A DNA stretch of 64,000 nt from Ryuthela nishihirai (taxonomy: Eukaryota; Arthropoda; Arachnida; Araneae; Heptathelidae), in the NCBI GenBank assembly GCA_038380435.1, contig JAWZYU010000034.1:3330704-3394703 (forward strand). Reading direction: 5' to 3'. Under the pieces are notes generated by a model. The model did not search any database. It worked only from the letters and a program-made list of their open reading frames with translations, and was not told the DNA's origin. A program made the translations under genes and the position numbers. The stretch's first letter is position 1. Each line of letters begins with the position of its first letter. Shown here in pieces: positions 53,597 through 63,944 of this stretch.

Positions 53597-55239
53597 AATC
53601 CCCGCCCTGCCCACGGTCAGTAGGGAGCACCGATGGGCTTGGAAAGGCCGCCGTCCGTCGGATGGGACGTTAAGCCGTGGCTCCGTGTGCGGGAGAGCCA
53701 TACTCTGTGCACGTTAAAGAACACGCTGGATGGCCTTGACGGAGGCTACCATCTGTCTCCCAACAGCTGTTCCAGTGGGACCCCTCCCCCAACCTTCTCT
53801 GAGCCTTCGGGGTCTATGTGACCTGGCCATTTAGCCCATGGTGTGCAAAAAAGTGCCGCTCAGAGGTAAAACAACCCAACGTTAAAGAACACGCTGGATG
53901 GCCTTGACGGGAGGCTACCATCTGTCTCCCAACAGCTGTTCCAGTGGGTCCCCTCCCCCAACCTTCTCTGAGCCTTCGGGGTCCATGTGACCTGGCCATT
54001 TAGCCCATGGTGTGCAAAAAAGTGCCGCTCAGAGGTAAAACAACCCAACGTTAAAGAGCACGCTGGATGGCCTTAACGGGAGGCTACCATCTGTCTCCCA
54101 ACAGCTGTTCCAGTGGGACCCCTCCCGCAACCTTCTCTGAGAATTCGGGGTCCATGTGACATGACCATTTAGCCCATGGTGTGCAAAAAAGTGCCGCTCA
54201 GAGGTAAAACAACCCAACGTTAAAGAAAACGCTGGATGGCCTTGACGGGAGGCTACCATCTGTCTCCCAACAGCTGTTCCAGTGGGTCCCCTCCCGCAAC
54301 CTTCTCTGAGCCTTCGGGGTCCATGTGACCTGGCCATTTAGCCCATGGTGTGCAAAAAAGTGCCGCTCAGAGGTGAAACAACCCAACGTTAAAGAACACG
54401 CTGGATGGCCTTGACGGGAGGCTACCATCTGTCTCCCAACTGATGTTCCAGTGGGTCCCCTCCCCCAACCTTCTCTGAGCCTTTGGGGTCCATGTGACCT
54501 GGCCATTTAGCCCATGGTGTGCAAAAAAGTGCCGCTCAGAGGTAAAACAACCCAACGTTAAAGAACACGCTGGATGGCCTTGACGGGAGGCTACCATCTG
54601 TCTCCCAACAGCTGTTCCAGTGGGTCCCCTACCCCAACCTTCTCTGAGCCTTCGGGGTCCATGTGACCTGGCCATTTAGCCCATGGTGTACAAAAAATTG
54701 CCGCTCAGAGGTAAAACAACCCAACGTTAAAGAAAACGCTGCATATCCTTGACGGGAGGCTACCATCTGTCTCCCAACAGCTGTTCCAGTGGGTCCCCTT
54801 CCGCAACTTTCTCTGAGCCTTCGGGGTCCATGTGACCTGGCCATTTAGCCCATGGTGTGCAAAAAAGTGCCGCTCAGAGGTAAAACAACCCAACGTTAAA
54901 GAACACGCTGGATGGCCTTGACGGGAGGCTACCATCTGTCTCCCAACAGCTGTTCCAGTGGGTCCCCTCCCGCAACCTTCTCTGAGCCTTCGGGGTCCAT
55001 GTGACCTGGCCATTTAGCACATGGTGTGCAAAAAAGTGCCGCTCAGAGGTAACACAACCCAACGTTAAAGAAAACGCTGGATGGCCTTGACGGGAGGCTA
55101 CCATCTGACTCCCAACAGCTGTTCCAGTGGGTCCCCTCCCCCAACCTTCTCTGAGCCTTCGGGGTCCATGTGACCTGGCCATTTAGCCCATGGTGTGCAA
55201 AAAAGTGCAGCTCAGAGGTAAAACAACCAACCAACCAAA
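53597..55239 (+). mobile_element. SINE-A with nine tandem tail units
   Basis: A 5'-truncated copy starting CCCCGCCCTGCCCACGG. After the normal tail come eight further 169-bp units (junctions CCCAACGTTAAAG near 53880, 54049, 54218, 54387, 54556, 54725, 54894 and 55063). An 11-bp duplication CCAATTCTACA flanks the whole 1.64 kb (53586-53596 and 55240-55250). Units carry their own shared variants (for example CTCCCGCAACC in some), so the array evolved by unit exchange or stepwise copying. Overlapping 102-codon minus-strand frames are artefacts of the stop-free unit. Confidence 0.97.
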
Positions 55240-55494
55240 CCAATTCTACAGTGCAGTAATGTGTCTCAAGCAGGTCGGTTTCTAACTAGATTCTGGTTCT
55301 TGAAAAGGCCCACTTGGAGAGTGGTGCCTGCAGTTCCTACGAGCATGGGAGACTTCGGCACTCTAGCAGTGCGAGAACAGATCTTCACCCCATACCTGCG
55401 ATCAGGGGGCTATTTGATATTTTTGGTCCTACCTCATTCAATAAGCCTAATTTCTATAACAAAAACCTATTAACCACTTTCTGTCTTTTAAAAT

Positions 55495-55878
55495 GGGGCG
55501 GGGGTGGCTCAGTCGGTAGCGCGCCAGGCTCGTAATCTATAGTTCCCAGGTTCAAGTCCCAGCTCGGTCACCGTTGAGATTTATCTCCGCAAAATTCCCC
55601 GCCCTGCCCACGGTCAGTAGGGGACACCGATGGGCTTGGAAAGGCTGCCGTCCGTCGGATGGGACGTTAAGACGTGGCCCCGTGTGCGGGAGAGCCATAC
55701 CCTGTGCACGATAAAGAACACGCTGGATGGCCTTGATGGGAGGCTACCATCTATCTCCCAACAGCTGTTCTAGTGGGTCCCCTCCCCCAACCTTCTCTGA
55801 GCCTTCGGGGTCCATGTGACCTGGCCATTTAGCCCATGGTGTGCAAAAAAGTGCCGCTCAGAGGTAAAACAACCCAAC
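55495..55878 (+). mobile_element. SINE-A copy inserted in LINE 5' region
   Basis: Complete plus-strand copy flanked by TCTTTTAAAAT at 55484-55494 and 55879-55889. The target is the LINE 5' region described for 52950-56113. Confidence 0.95.
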
Positions 55879-56376
55879 TCTTTTAAAATACGTGGAACGT
55901 GAGGAGCTTGCATAGAGGTTATTCTCTTGACGTCCTCACATAGGAAGTCCAGCATTATAACCCAGATATTCTAGGTTTCCAAGGGATCAGATGGACAGGT
56001 AAAGGTTAGATACTTAAAAATAACTTTAAATTTCTATTTTCAGGGAGCAAATTTTTATCTCCAAGGGCGTAGGTTTACTTCTCAGCAGACATGCTACTGG
56101 TGCTATTCTAGGAAAAAACTTTGGGAAGGAGTTTTAGGTCTCTTTGTGATTGGTAGTTCCAATAGTTCCAAACCATGTCCCCTGTATGTAGGAGATGCTT
56201 TTTAACCACATTTCGATGGACATTCATGCAATATTCGTTCTAGGCACTCTAACCTTACCTTTAAAAATTTTCGTGACTTTAGTTTGTAAATGTTAGCAGA
56301 GGCGAAGTTCTAATATATTTTCACTTAAATATTACATGTACCAGAAAATATACATTCCAGATCGTTGTTATATCAG

Positions 56377-56760
56377 TTGGGTTGTTTTACCTCTGAGCGG
56401 CACTTGTTTGCACACAATGGGCTAAATGGCCAGGTCACATGGACCCCGAAGGCTCAGAGAAGGTTGGGGGAGGGGACCCACTGGAACAGCTGTTGGGAGA
56501 CAGATGGTATCCTCCCGTCAAAGCCATCCAGCGTGTTCTTTAACGTGCACAGGGTATGTCTCTCCCACACACGGAGCCACGGCTTAACGTCCCATCCGAC
56601 GGACGGCGGCCTTTCCAAGCCCATCGGTGTCCCCTACTGACCGTGGACAGGGCGAGGAATTTTTGCGGAGATAAATCTCAACGCTGACCCAACTGGGACT
56701 AGAATCTGGGAACTACAGATTACGAACCTGGCGCGCTACCGACTGAGCCACCCCCGCCCC
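56377..56760 (-). mobile_element. SINE-A copy with target-site duplication
   Basis: Complete reverse-orientation copy flanked by a perfect TGTTATATCAG at 56366-56376 and 56761-56771. Confidence 0.95.
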
Positions 56761-57067
56761 TGTTATATCAGATTATTACTGATGTAGTGATATCCAATAA
56801 CTGATATCTTTAATCAATTTTATGAGCTCCAAGCCTAGGGTTTATATCACGAAGTCTAATATACTGCCTGATTGGCAATAACAAAATTAAAAGAGATAAA
56901 CCCCAAAGAGGTCACAAGAGCAAAAAACATTTGCTAAAAAAGCACAACTAAAAAGAAAACAAGCGAGTGTCAAACACCATTATCTTTGGACGCTTGAATT
57001 GGTTTAAAACCAAGGGATCGTAATTGATCAAGGATCTGATTATATCATAAGGATGATCTCCACTGCC

Positions 57068-58387
57068 TCAGAAAAAGTTCGCCCGAGTTTAGGAATATGA
57101 GTGTATTTGTGGTCAGTGCTCAAAGTCAGTCAGTGCTAGCAGTTTATGAACGAAGAGAAAACCGGTATGCACCTGATGTACGGCGTAGTCGAGGGCAATG
57201 GTAGAGAGGCGCAAAGACTACCGTGAGTGATATCCCAAGCGCCGTGTGTCCGATCATAAAACGTTTGTGCGACTGCACTGGCAGCTATCTGAGGCAGGCA
57301 TCTTCCACGTCAGTCGACATGATGCCGGATGTGCACGGATGGTCAGAACGCCAGCATGCAAGGACATCTTGCGAGGACATGGCGAAGACATCTTGCGTAT
57401 GGTGACAGATAACCCAGGTTCAAGAATGCGATCTGCCACCTGGAGCCTGGGTGTGCATCGGAAGTGTCTGGCGAGTTCTGTATGAAGAAGGGCTACACCC
57501 CTATCATTTGCAGCGAGTGCTGGCATTGACAGCTGTTGATTATCCCCTGTACATGGATTTCGCCCAGTAGTTCCTGCAGCAAAGTGCCGCACATCCCGAT
57601 TTCCTCGCGCATGTGCTCTTTATGGATGAATCAATATTCTCACATGAAGGTATAGTGAATGTCCATAATGCGCATTTGTGGACGGCCCAGAACCCCCATG
57701 GTACACATTCAAATTCGAACCAGCAACGGTTCGCCATCAATGTCGGGGTGGGGATCGTGCATGACTACTTAACTGGACCCTACCTACTGCCGGACCACCT
57801 CAATGGGCGAACGTACCATATTTTTCTGCAACAGGTTTTGCTGGAATTGCTTCAGGATGTTCCAGCCGCAATCCACACCCGTATGTGGTTCCAGAACGAC
57901 GGGGCACCCGCTCATTTCAGTATGGACATGCGTCAGCGTCTTAATACCACATTTGTGAACCGATGGATTGGGCGCGGTGGTCCCATCCTGTGGCCCCCCA
58001 GATCGCCTCATCTTTCTAGTATCGATTTCCTTCTGTGGAGACATTTGAAGAGTGTCATGTACGAGACGCCCGTGCAATCCGCGGAGGATCTAGTAGCCCC
58101 GACTGTCTGTCGCAGCCGCCGATGTGCACGACAAGCCCGGTGTTTACGAGCAGGTACGCCGATCACTACTCCGCCGTTGTGCCGCCTGTATCAACGTTGG
58201 TGGGCAGACGTTTGAGCATTTGTAGTAATGATCTCCAATAAATATCACTCTGGAAGCCTCTATGTCTGTCTTTCATTTTCGACTCCTCACTGCGTTTGTG
58301 GCCACATATTCTGTGACGAGTGTTGATGGGTTCGGTGTGTGCTGCCGTCCCTTCACGTTTGGGCCGTGAATTCGGCGACACCCTGTA
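57068..58387 (+). pseudogene. Mariner-type DD41D transposase, broken
   Basis: The N-terminal part (about 57110-57480) is spread over three frames and includes VFVVSAQSQSVLAVYERR-like sequence and KTFVRLHWQLSEAG, the helix-turn-helix region of DUF4817-type transposases. After a stop near 57568 the frame 57613-58215 carries the catalytic domain: first Asp in LFMDES, second in WFQNDGAPAH, third in IDFLLWRHLK. The last two are 41 residues apart, so the triad is DD41D. The frame drifts after LVAP near 58095. The right end GACACCCTG stops at 58387 next to TA. A matching left end was not found. It is inactive through at least two frameshifts and one stop. The internally deleted element at 33934-34384 belongs to the same broad class. 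Confidence 0.9.
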
Positions 58388-58544
58388 TAGCCTATGACAC
58401 TCTCCACTACTCAAGAGTTCATTTGGTGTATAACCCGTTGCTCAAGAAACGACACACTAAAGATTGTCAAGTAAAACACATGCACTTAAACTAACAATGA
58501 TGAAAATTGAAGAATAGAATAGGAAGATATTTGAAGGAAATTTG

Positions 58545-58720
58545 ATAATAAACTACCACCTTGTTTATAAAAAAATTTGACTCAATTAAATATCGTTCGT
58601 TCAATCCACAGAGTATATTTCTACTAGTAAATATTGTATATCACGGATATATCTCAGTGATATGTCCAACGTTTAATAAATTGAGATTATTCTGCGAAAT
58701 GCACAATGGAAATTCTCAGG
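58545..58720. repeat. Dispersed repeat, partner of 30820-30985
   Basis: Direct match to 30820-30985 (AATAAACTACCACC, TATCGTTCGTTCAATC, ACGGATATATCTCAGTGATA). Confidence 0.7.
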
Positions 58721-60474
58721 CATTCTTTAGTTCGTCCCCCCAATCTGAATGTACATTGATTCTATTGCTTTTTACAGTAGTTTCCAAAGCACTTTTTCAT
58801 TCATTAAGTCAAGTATTAGTCTTTTAAAAACTTCATTAATCGAAGATTGAACTTGTAGTCGACAAGTTTCAGATTCTAAAGTTTTTGTACACCTAAAAGA
58901 AGCCGGATAAAATAACACTGTAAGAATTTGTTTTTTCCGCAAAGCAAATGCATATTTTCGTAATATGAATGACCTCAATTATAATTATTGGTTAACTAAT
59001 TATTAAACAGGAGAATTGATAGTAAGGTCGATGATACTTTGTTTAAGGAATCCATTTAGTTTTATTTGGCAAGTTTTGTCCAACGTTGAAATCATATGGT
59101 TATGTAGTACCTGATTCAGAGGCAACATAGAAAGAATATTTTATTCATCAAAATTCGCTGCAAATATCGAATTCAATCAGATTTTTAACATTCTCTCAGA
59201 TGTACTAACGGAAATACTTTTAAGTGCCAATTTTTAGCTCTAATACCAAATGATTGAAATTGAACTTCTGTCTAGAATTTCGCCTTCTACCCATCAGACC
59301 AAAATTTTTACATTTTGAGATATAAGACCCAAAATACTTCGAGGTATCAAATTTTAACCCCGAATCACCGGTAGATCGACATTTGACCTCAAGACCTCAT
59401 AGGAAGAGAAAATCCAAAATTTCATAATGTTTATGAGCTGTAAGATCCGCATCACCTATAGGCACCAATTCCCAAGTTTCTAGTACCCATAGATTAAGGT
59501 TTGATCTCTACGTAGCCTCTATTTGACGCTGAAGGAAATTTTGGAGATTAAACTTCTTTTTTTTCCCAAGATGTAGGTTCCGGATTATCCCTAGATACAA
59601 ATTTCTGATCTCTACCATTTCTACATTATAACTAAAATTTGCCTGATCCCCTATCAGCCACTCAACAATTTACAGTCGTCTATAATCGGATGATTCATCA
59701 GTCTGTGTGTTTTTCGCCATGCAAAATGAATACAATCACACACACATCACTATGTTCCATTTGCATACCTCTGAGCACAATACTATGGGAAAGTATAAAG
59801 TCAACTGTGTAAGTCAATAACTATTGCAAGTACATAAGTATTTTATTATTACTTATTATTATTAATATTACATGTTATAATATATGTTATTATTATTATT
59901 AATAATACATAAAATACTTTGTAATCATTTAAGCATATTCCAGAAGAATGTTTTCAAAAGGTGCGATGCTAAATTGTTCTGGCTAACCATCAACAATTGT
60001 TATTAGTGTCACCATGGGAACGCTTTAGTTATACCAACTGATCGAAAATTGTTAGGCATAGATTTGTTATTCTTTATTTTTAACTAAATTATTAAAACAA
60101 ATATTTGTAATCAACAAACAACGAACAATATATAATTAAAGAAAATTGAAACCGGCATTTTACAGTTAAAAATAAAATTTTGAAAATATCGTTATTTTCT
60201 AAAAGGGGATTTTTCGTGATATTTCCTTTTTTCTTCAACTTCCTTAAATTATGAACAATGGTATCATTAATCGTGATAAAGTAAAACATGCAAAGGGAGG
60301 GACGAAGGATTAGTAAATTTTAAAAATGATTTTTTGGTGGCTTCCTATTAGCTACAACAGTTTTAGAAACCTTAAGTTCAGAGAAAAATTGTTCTAACGT
60401 GAAGACCAAATATTCATAAATATCTTTTCAATAGTGGTAGTTTCACTTTAACTTTCTGCTAATCTGTAAATGGT
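58721..60474. other. No recognised feature
   Basis: AT-rich spacer with a TTA/TAA microsatellite-like patch near 59835-59925. No frame or known repeat was recognised. Confidence 0.4.
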
Positions 60475-61318
60475 AGCTAGGTAGTCACTGGAAGGAGAGC
60501 TATGCAACCAATCCCCTGTGATGATGCATAGAACCAACCAGGCCTAGCACCTAATGTCCGACCCCGCCTTCTCGTGGTGCGGACCGTTAGTAACTTTCAA
60601 AAGAGATACTCTCTTGTGGAAGTGAACGGAAGGGGAGGGCTGCCAGATTAGTGTGGCCTACTGATCTGGACAACTATGGCTACTTTTCTTTTTTTTCTAC
60701 CCTGCTGAGGAGTGGTCAACCACACAGGGTCCTGGTGCTGACCATATAAACCTACTGGACTGGACAGATATATGGCTCTGAGCTTGATTATGGATCCTGA
60801 TTTTGCTGCACTGGTGAGCTTCTGCGGAGGGAAAATCTTCCGCTGTGTTTTCTGTTTGTTTGTGGGTTGACAGCCCCAAGTGAATAGATTCACAGGATAT
60901 ATTTATCAGCTGGTGGATAATCCTGAGCAGAAGTCATCGCAGGCACCTGAACCCTTTGCTTCTATTGGCATCGTCAAATTCTACATTGGAGGAAGTCTTC
61001 CAGTGTAGATGGCTTCAGCCTTTAGTAGTGGGGGAACGGGTCTTTGCCCCATGTCTGCGATTAGGGGGCTGTTTGATATTGTCGGCATTCCCTCTCTCAA
61101 TAAACATAGTTTCTTTAAACATCCCACTAACCATTTTCTCTCCATAGGTAGTTGGAATGTGAGGACTCTGCACAGAGCTTTTTCTCTTGATGTCCTCACA
61201 CAAGAATTCCACCGTTAAAATTTAGATATTCTCGGCTTGGACAGATAAAGGTCAGATTCTTAAAAATAATCTTAAATTTCTCTTTTCAGGGAGGGACGAC
61301 AATAAGCATCACCAAGGC
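60475..61318 (+). mobile_element. 5' region of the large RTE-like LINE
   Basis: Defined by homology with 52950-56113. GC-moderate, no long open frame. Toward its 3' end the fragment SWNVRTLHRAFSLDVLTQEF (61150-61210) looks like the beginning of an apurinic endonuclease domain followed by a stop, so the true start of the protein probably lies here but is damaged. The sequence continues to the window end. Confidence 0.8.
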
Positions 61319-61618
61319 GTGGGTCTGCTTCTCAGCAGACACGCTAGCGATGCTCTTCTAGGATATGAGTGCATTAATGAAAGGTTTCTTACAGCAAAAT
61401 TTCAGACAAATATTAAAGACTTGAATGTTATCTGCTGTTATGCCCCCACTGAGGATGCCGATGAGGATCAGAAGGATAGGTTTTGTGAACAACTTCAGGA
61501 TATTTTGAATTCTGTCAAGAAAGGAGATATTACCCTTGTTCTTGGTGACTTCAATGCCAAAGTTGGTACTGACTCTGCCCTTTGGGGAGGAGTTAATAGG
61601 CCCTTTTGGTACTGGTAG
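61319..61618 (+). pseudogene. LINE endonuclease, first part (frameshifted)
   Basis: Frame with LLSRHASDALLGYECIN, CCYAPTEDADED and LVLGDFNAKVG, the central boxes of an apurinic/apyrimidinic-type endonuclease that nicks the target DNA for retrotransposition. It ends at 61618 because of a frameshift near 61595. The next frame carries on with IGPFGTGSCNGNG and the rest of the domain. The upstream half of the domain is also out of frame. Confidence 0.85.
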
Positions 61619-63944
61619 CTGCAATGGCAATGGGCAACGTCTCCTACAGGTAAGTAAACTCAATGGATTCAGAATAACTAACACTTATTACAAACACCGC
61701 GACATACATAAGTACACATGGGTTTCACCTGATGGGCTGCATAAGAATATGATTGATTACATATTAATTAACAGCAAATGGGCTAGTTCTGTTAGGAATA
61801 CCAGGGCATATAGAGGAGCTGAAATTGGATCTGACCATTACCTTGTTAAAAGTGTGTTGCAACTTAAACTTAAAAAGTGTTGTACTAGGGTTAAAAAATT
61901 TACTTTTAATACTGAAGCTCTGAAAGATCCAGTTATAGCCAAAGCTTACCATGATAGGTTACTTAGTCATTATGACAGTCATGGTTTGCTTCCTACTGAA
62001 GTTGAGGAAGAATGGGATCATTTTAAACAGGCTTTTCTGGACACTAACAGTACTCTTTTAGGAAAAAAGGAGCAGAAGAGGCAAAATTATCTGAGTGATA
62101 AGGCACTTGAGCTTATTTCGGAAAGAAAGAACTGCAGGAATGCCCTTAATCAATACCCTACTAGTCCTAATAGAAAGCATTACAGAGACCTTAATAAACT
62201 TGTAAAGGATCAGTTAGCTGCTGATAAGAATCTTTGGCTTGATGGTTTGGCTGACAAAGCCGAGGAAGCAGTTAGACAGCACAACAGCGGAGAGCTGTAC
62301 CAGATAGTTAATGTTTTGTGTGGTAGAAAACGGACATGTATACAGAGATTGAAGGATAAACAAGGTAAGGTTATAGAAGGTGAGGATTCTGTCATGGCTA
62401 GGTGGGCTGAGCATTTCAGTGATAGTCTGAACAATGCGGTTAGTTCTATTCCCATTGTTTGCAATGACGATAGATGCATTGGTGGCTTTAATGTTGGCCC
62501 TATAACACAATCTGAAGTTATTTTGGCTGTTTCTAAACTTAAACTTCATAAATCCCCAGGGGTAGATGAAATTACTACGGAAATGCTTAGAGCTGGGAAT
62601 GTTTCGGTTACCACTTGGATGACTGAAATTCTGAATATCTTTTATGATAAAGGCATGGTTCCTAAGGATTTTACCAGAGCTATTGTTATCCCTATTTTCA
62701 AAAAAGGTGATCGCAGTTCTTGTGATAACTATAGGGGTATCAACCTACTCTCTGTTCCAGGTAAAGTTCTTTCCATGATTGTGCTTAATAGAATTAAGAA
62801 TCTGGTTGACAGTCAATTGCGTGATGAGCAATGTGGATTCAGAAGTGGTAGGGGATGTGTGGATCAGATATTTTTACTTAGGCAGATTCTTGAGAAATGT
62901 TTAGAGTTTCAGAAACCTTTGGTTGCTAGCTTTGTTGATTTCAAAAAGGCTTTCGACTCTGTTGATCGTCATAATTTGTGGTTGATTGTGAGATCATATG
63001 GTATACCAGACAAGTTAGTTAACATTATGAAAGCTCTCTATAATAACACTGAGTCGTGTGTGAGAGTTGGTAAGGCTTGTAGCAATTGGTTTAGCATTAC
63101 TTCTGGTGTTCGACAAGGGTGTATTTTGTCTCCTTTTCTCTTTAACTTGGTTATTGATTATGTTATGCGAAATTCACTTCAAGGGAAAGATTTTGGCCTT
63201 AAATGGGCTGGAGATACGAAAATTTCTGATTTAGATTATGCTGATGATTTAGCCCTTTTGGCAAATGATGTTGATGAGATGAACCCTTTCATTAGAGCTG
63301 TTGATGAGACTGGTAGTAGAGTAGGTTTGGTTATAAACAAAGAGAAAACTAAAGTGATGAAAATTGGTCAGGCAGGCTGTGATTCAGTTAATCTGAATGG
63401 TTGCAGTCTTGAGCAGGTGTCACAGTTTAATTATCTTGGGAGCTATGTAACAGATAATGGTGATGTGCGGCATGAGATTAACAGACGAATAGGGATTGCT
63501 GCCGGGACTTTTAAGAACCTAGGGAGAGTGTGGAGAAATAGGCGTATACACCTAAAGACTAAAATTAGACTGTATAATAGTTTGGTTCTTTCTAGGGTTA
63601 GTTATGGTAGTGAGACTTGGACAATTTGTAAACAAGATAACAGGAAACTAGATGCTTTTGATTCCAGATGCTTACGCAGTATCTTGGGCATTAGGTGGTT
63701 CAACTTTGTAACTAATGATGAGATTAGGCAAAGGAGTTTGCAACCTCCTTTAAGCAGCATATTTTGCAGAGAGAGACTCCGTTGGTTTGGCCATGTTGCC
63801 CGTATGAATAATTATAGATTGGCGAATAGGGTTATGAACAGTGTGCCTAAAGGCCTCAGAAAGAAGGGGAGACCTAGGATGCGGTGGGCAGACAATGTCA
63901 AACAGGACCTTGTTAGAATTGGTGTGCAGTGGCCAGTGCAGTAG
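61536..63944 (+). CDS. RTE-like LINE endonuclease C-terminus and reverse transcriptase
   Basis: An 802-codon frame; the true reading enters it near residue 20, so the ATG at 61536 is not a real start. Residues 20-105 complete the endonuclease (IDYILINSKW near 73-82, GSDHYL near 98-103). A linker follows to about residue 330, then the reverse transcriptase: KSPGVDEITTEML, PIFKKGDRSSCDNYRGINLL, GFRSGRGCVDQ, motif A FVDFKKAFDSV with Asp468, SGVRQGCILSPF, and the catalytic YADD at 568-571. The C-terminal part holds WFGHVARM and RPRMRWADN. A one-base deletion near 63937 ends the frame at GVQWPVQ, whereas the related fragment at 15236-15492 reads on to LVGPP. With two frameshifts it is probably inactive but young. 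It would copy its own RNA at a nicked target. Confidence 0.9.
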   Translation: MFLVTSMPKLVLTLPFGEELIGPFGTGSCNGNGQRLLQVSKLNGFRITNTYYKHRDIHKYTWVSPDGLHKNMIDYILINSKWASSVRNTRAYRGAEIGSDHYLVKSVLQLKLKKCCTRVKKFTFNTEALKDPVIAKAYHDRLLSHYDSHGLLPTEVEEEWDHFKQAFLDTNSTLLGKKEQKRQNYLSDKALELISERKNCRNALNQYPTSPNRKHYRDLNKLVKDQLAADKNLWLDGLADKAEEAVRQHNSGELYQIVNVLCGRKRTCIQRLKDKQGKVIEGEDSVMARWAEHFSDSLNNAVSSIPIVCNDDRCIGGFNVGPITQSEVILAVSKLKLHKSPGVDEITTEMLRAGNVSVTTWMTEILNIFYDKGMVPKDFTRAIVIPIFKKGDRSSCDNYRGINLLSVPGKVLSMIVLNRIKNLVDSQLRDEQCGFRSGRGCVDQIFLLRQILEKCLEFQKPLVASFVDFKKAFDSVDRHNLWLIVRSYGIPDKLVNIMKALYNNTESCVRVGKACSNWFSITSGVRQGCILSPFLFNLVIDYVMRNSLQGKDFGLKWAGDTKISDLDYADDLALLANDVDEMNPFIRAVDETGSRVGLVINKEKTKVMKIGQAGCDSVNLNGCSLEQVSQFNYLGSYVTDNGDVRHEINRRIGIAAGTFKNLGRVWRNRRIHLKTKIRLYNSLVLSRVSYGSETWTICKQDNRKLDAFDSRCLRSILGIRWFNFVTNDEIRQRSLQPPLSSIFCRERLRWFGHVARMNNYRLANRVMNSVPKGLRKKGRPRMRWADNVKQDLVRIGVQWPVQ

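Larger units (their letters stand above)
52950..56113 (+). pseudogene. RTE-like LINE 5' region, interrupted by two SINEs
   Basis: Matches 60477-61365, the 5' region and start of the endonuclease frame of the large LINE. It appears in three pieces: 52950-53596, 55251-55494 and 55890-56113. Shared landmarks are GTGATGATGCATAGAAC, CTTGATTATGGATCCT, GGGGGCTATTTGATATT, CTTGACGTCCTCACA and TTCTCAGCAGACA. Local tandem repeats of ACCGTTAGGGTTACTAC enlarge the 5' part (53068-53150). The reading frame is not open. Homology ends near 56113, so the reverse transcriptase half is absent. Confidence 0.88.

Noticed and set aside
57254..57740. Minus-strand frames opposite the DD41D transposase
   Set aside because: They are shadows of the transposase reading on the plus strand.
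61764..62549. Minus-strand frames opposite the LINE
   Set aside because: They lie antisense to a well-supported reverse transcriptase and show no domains.
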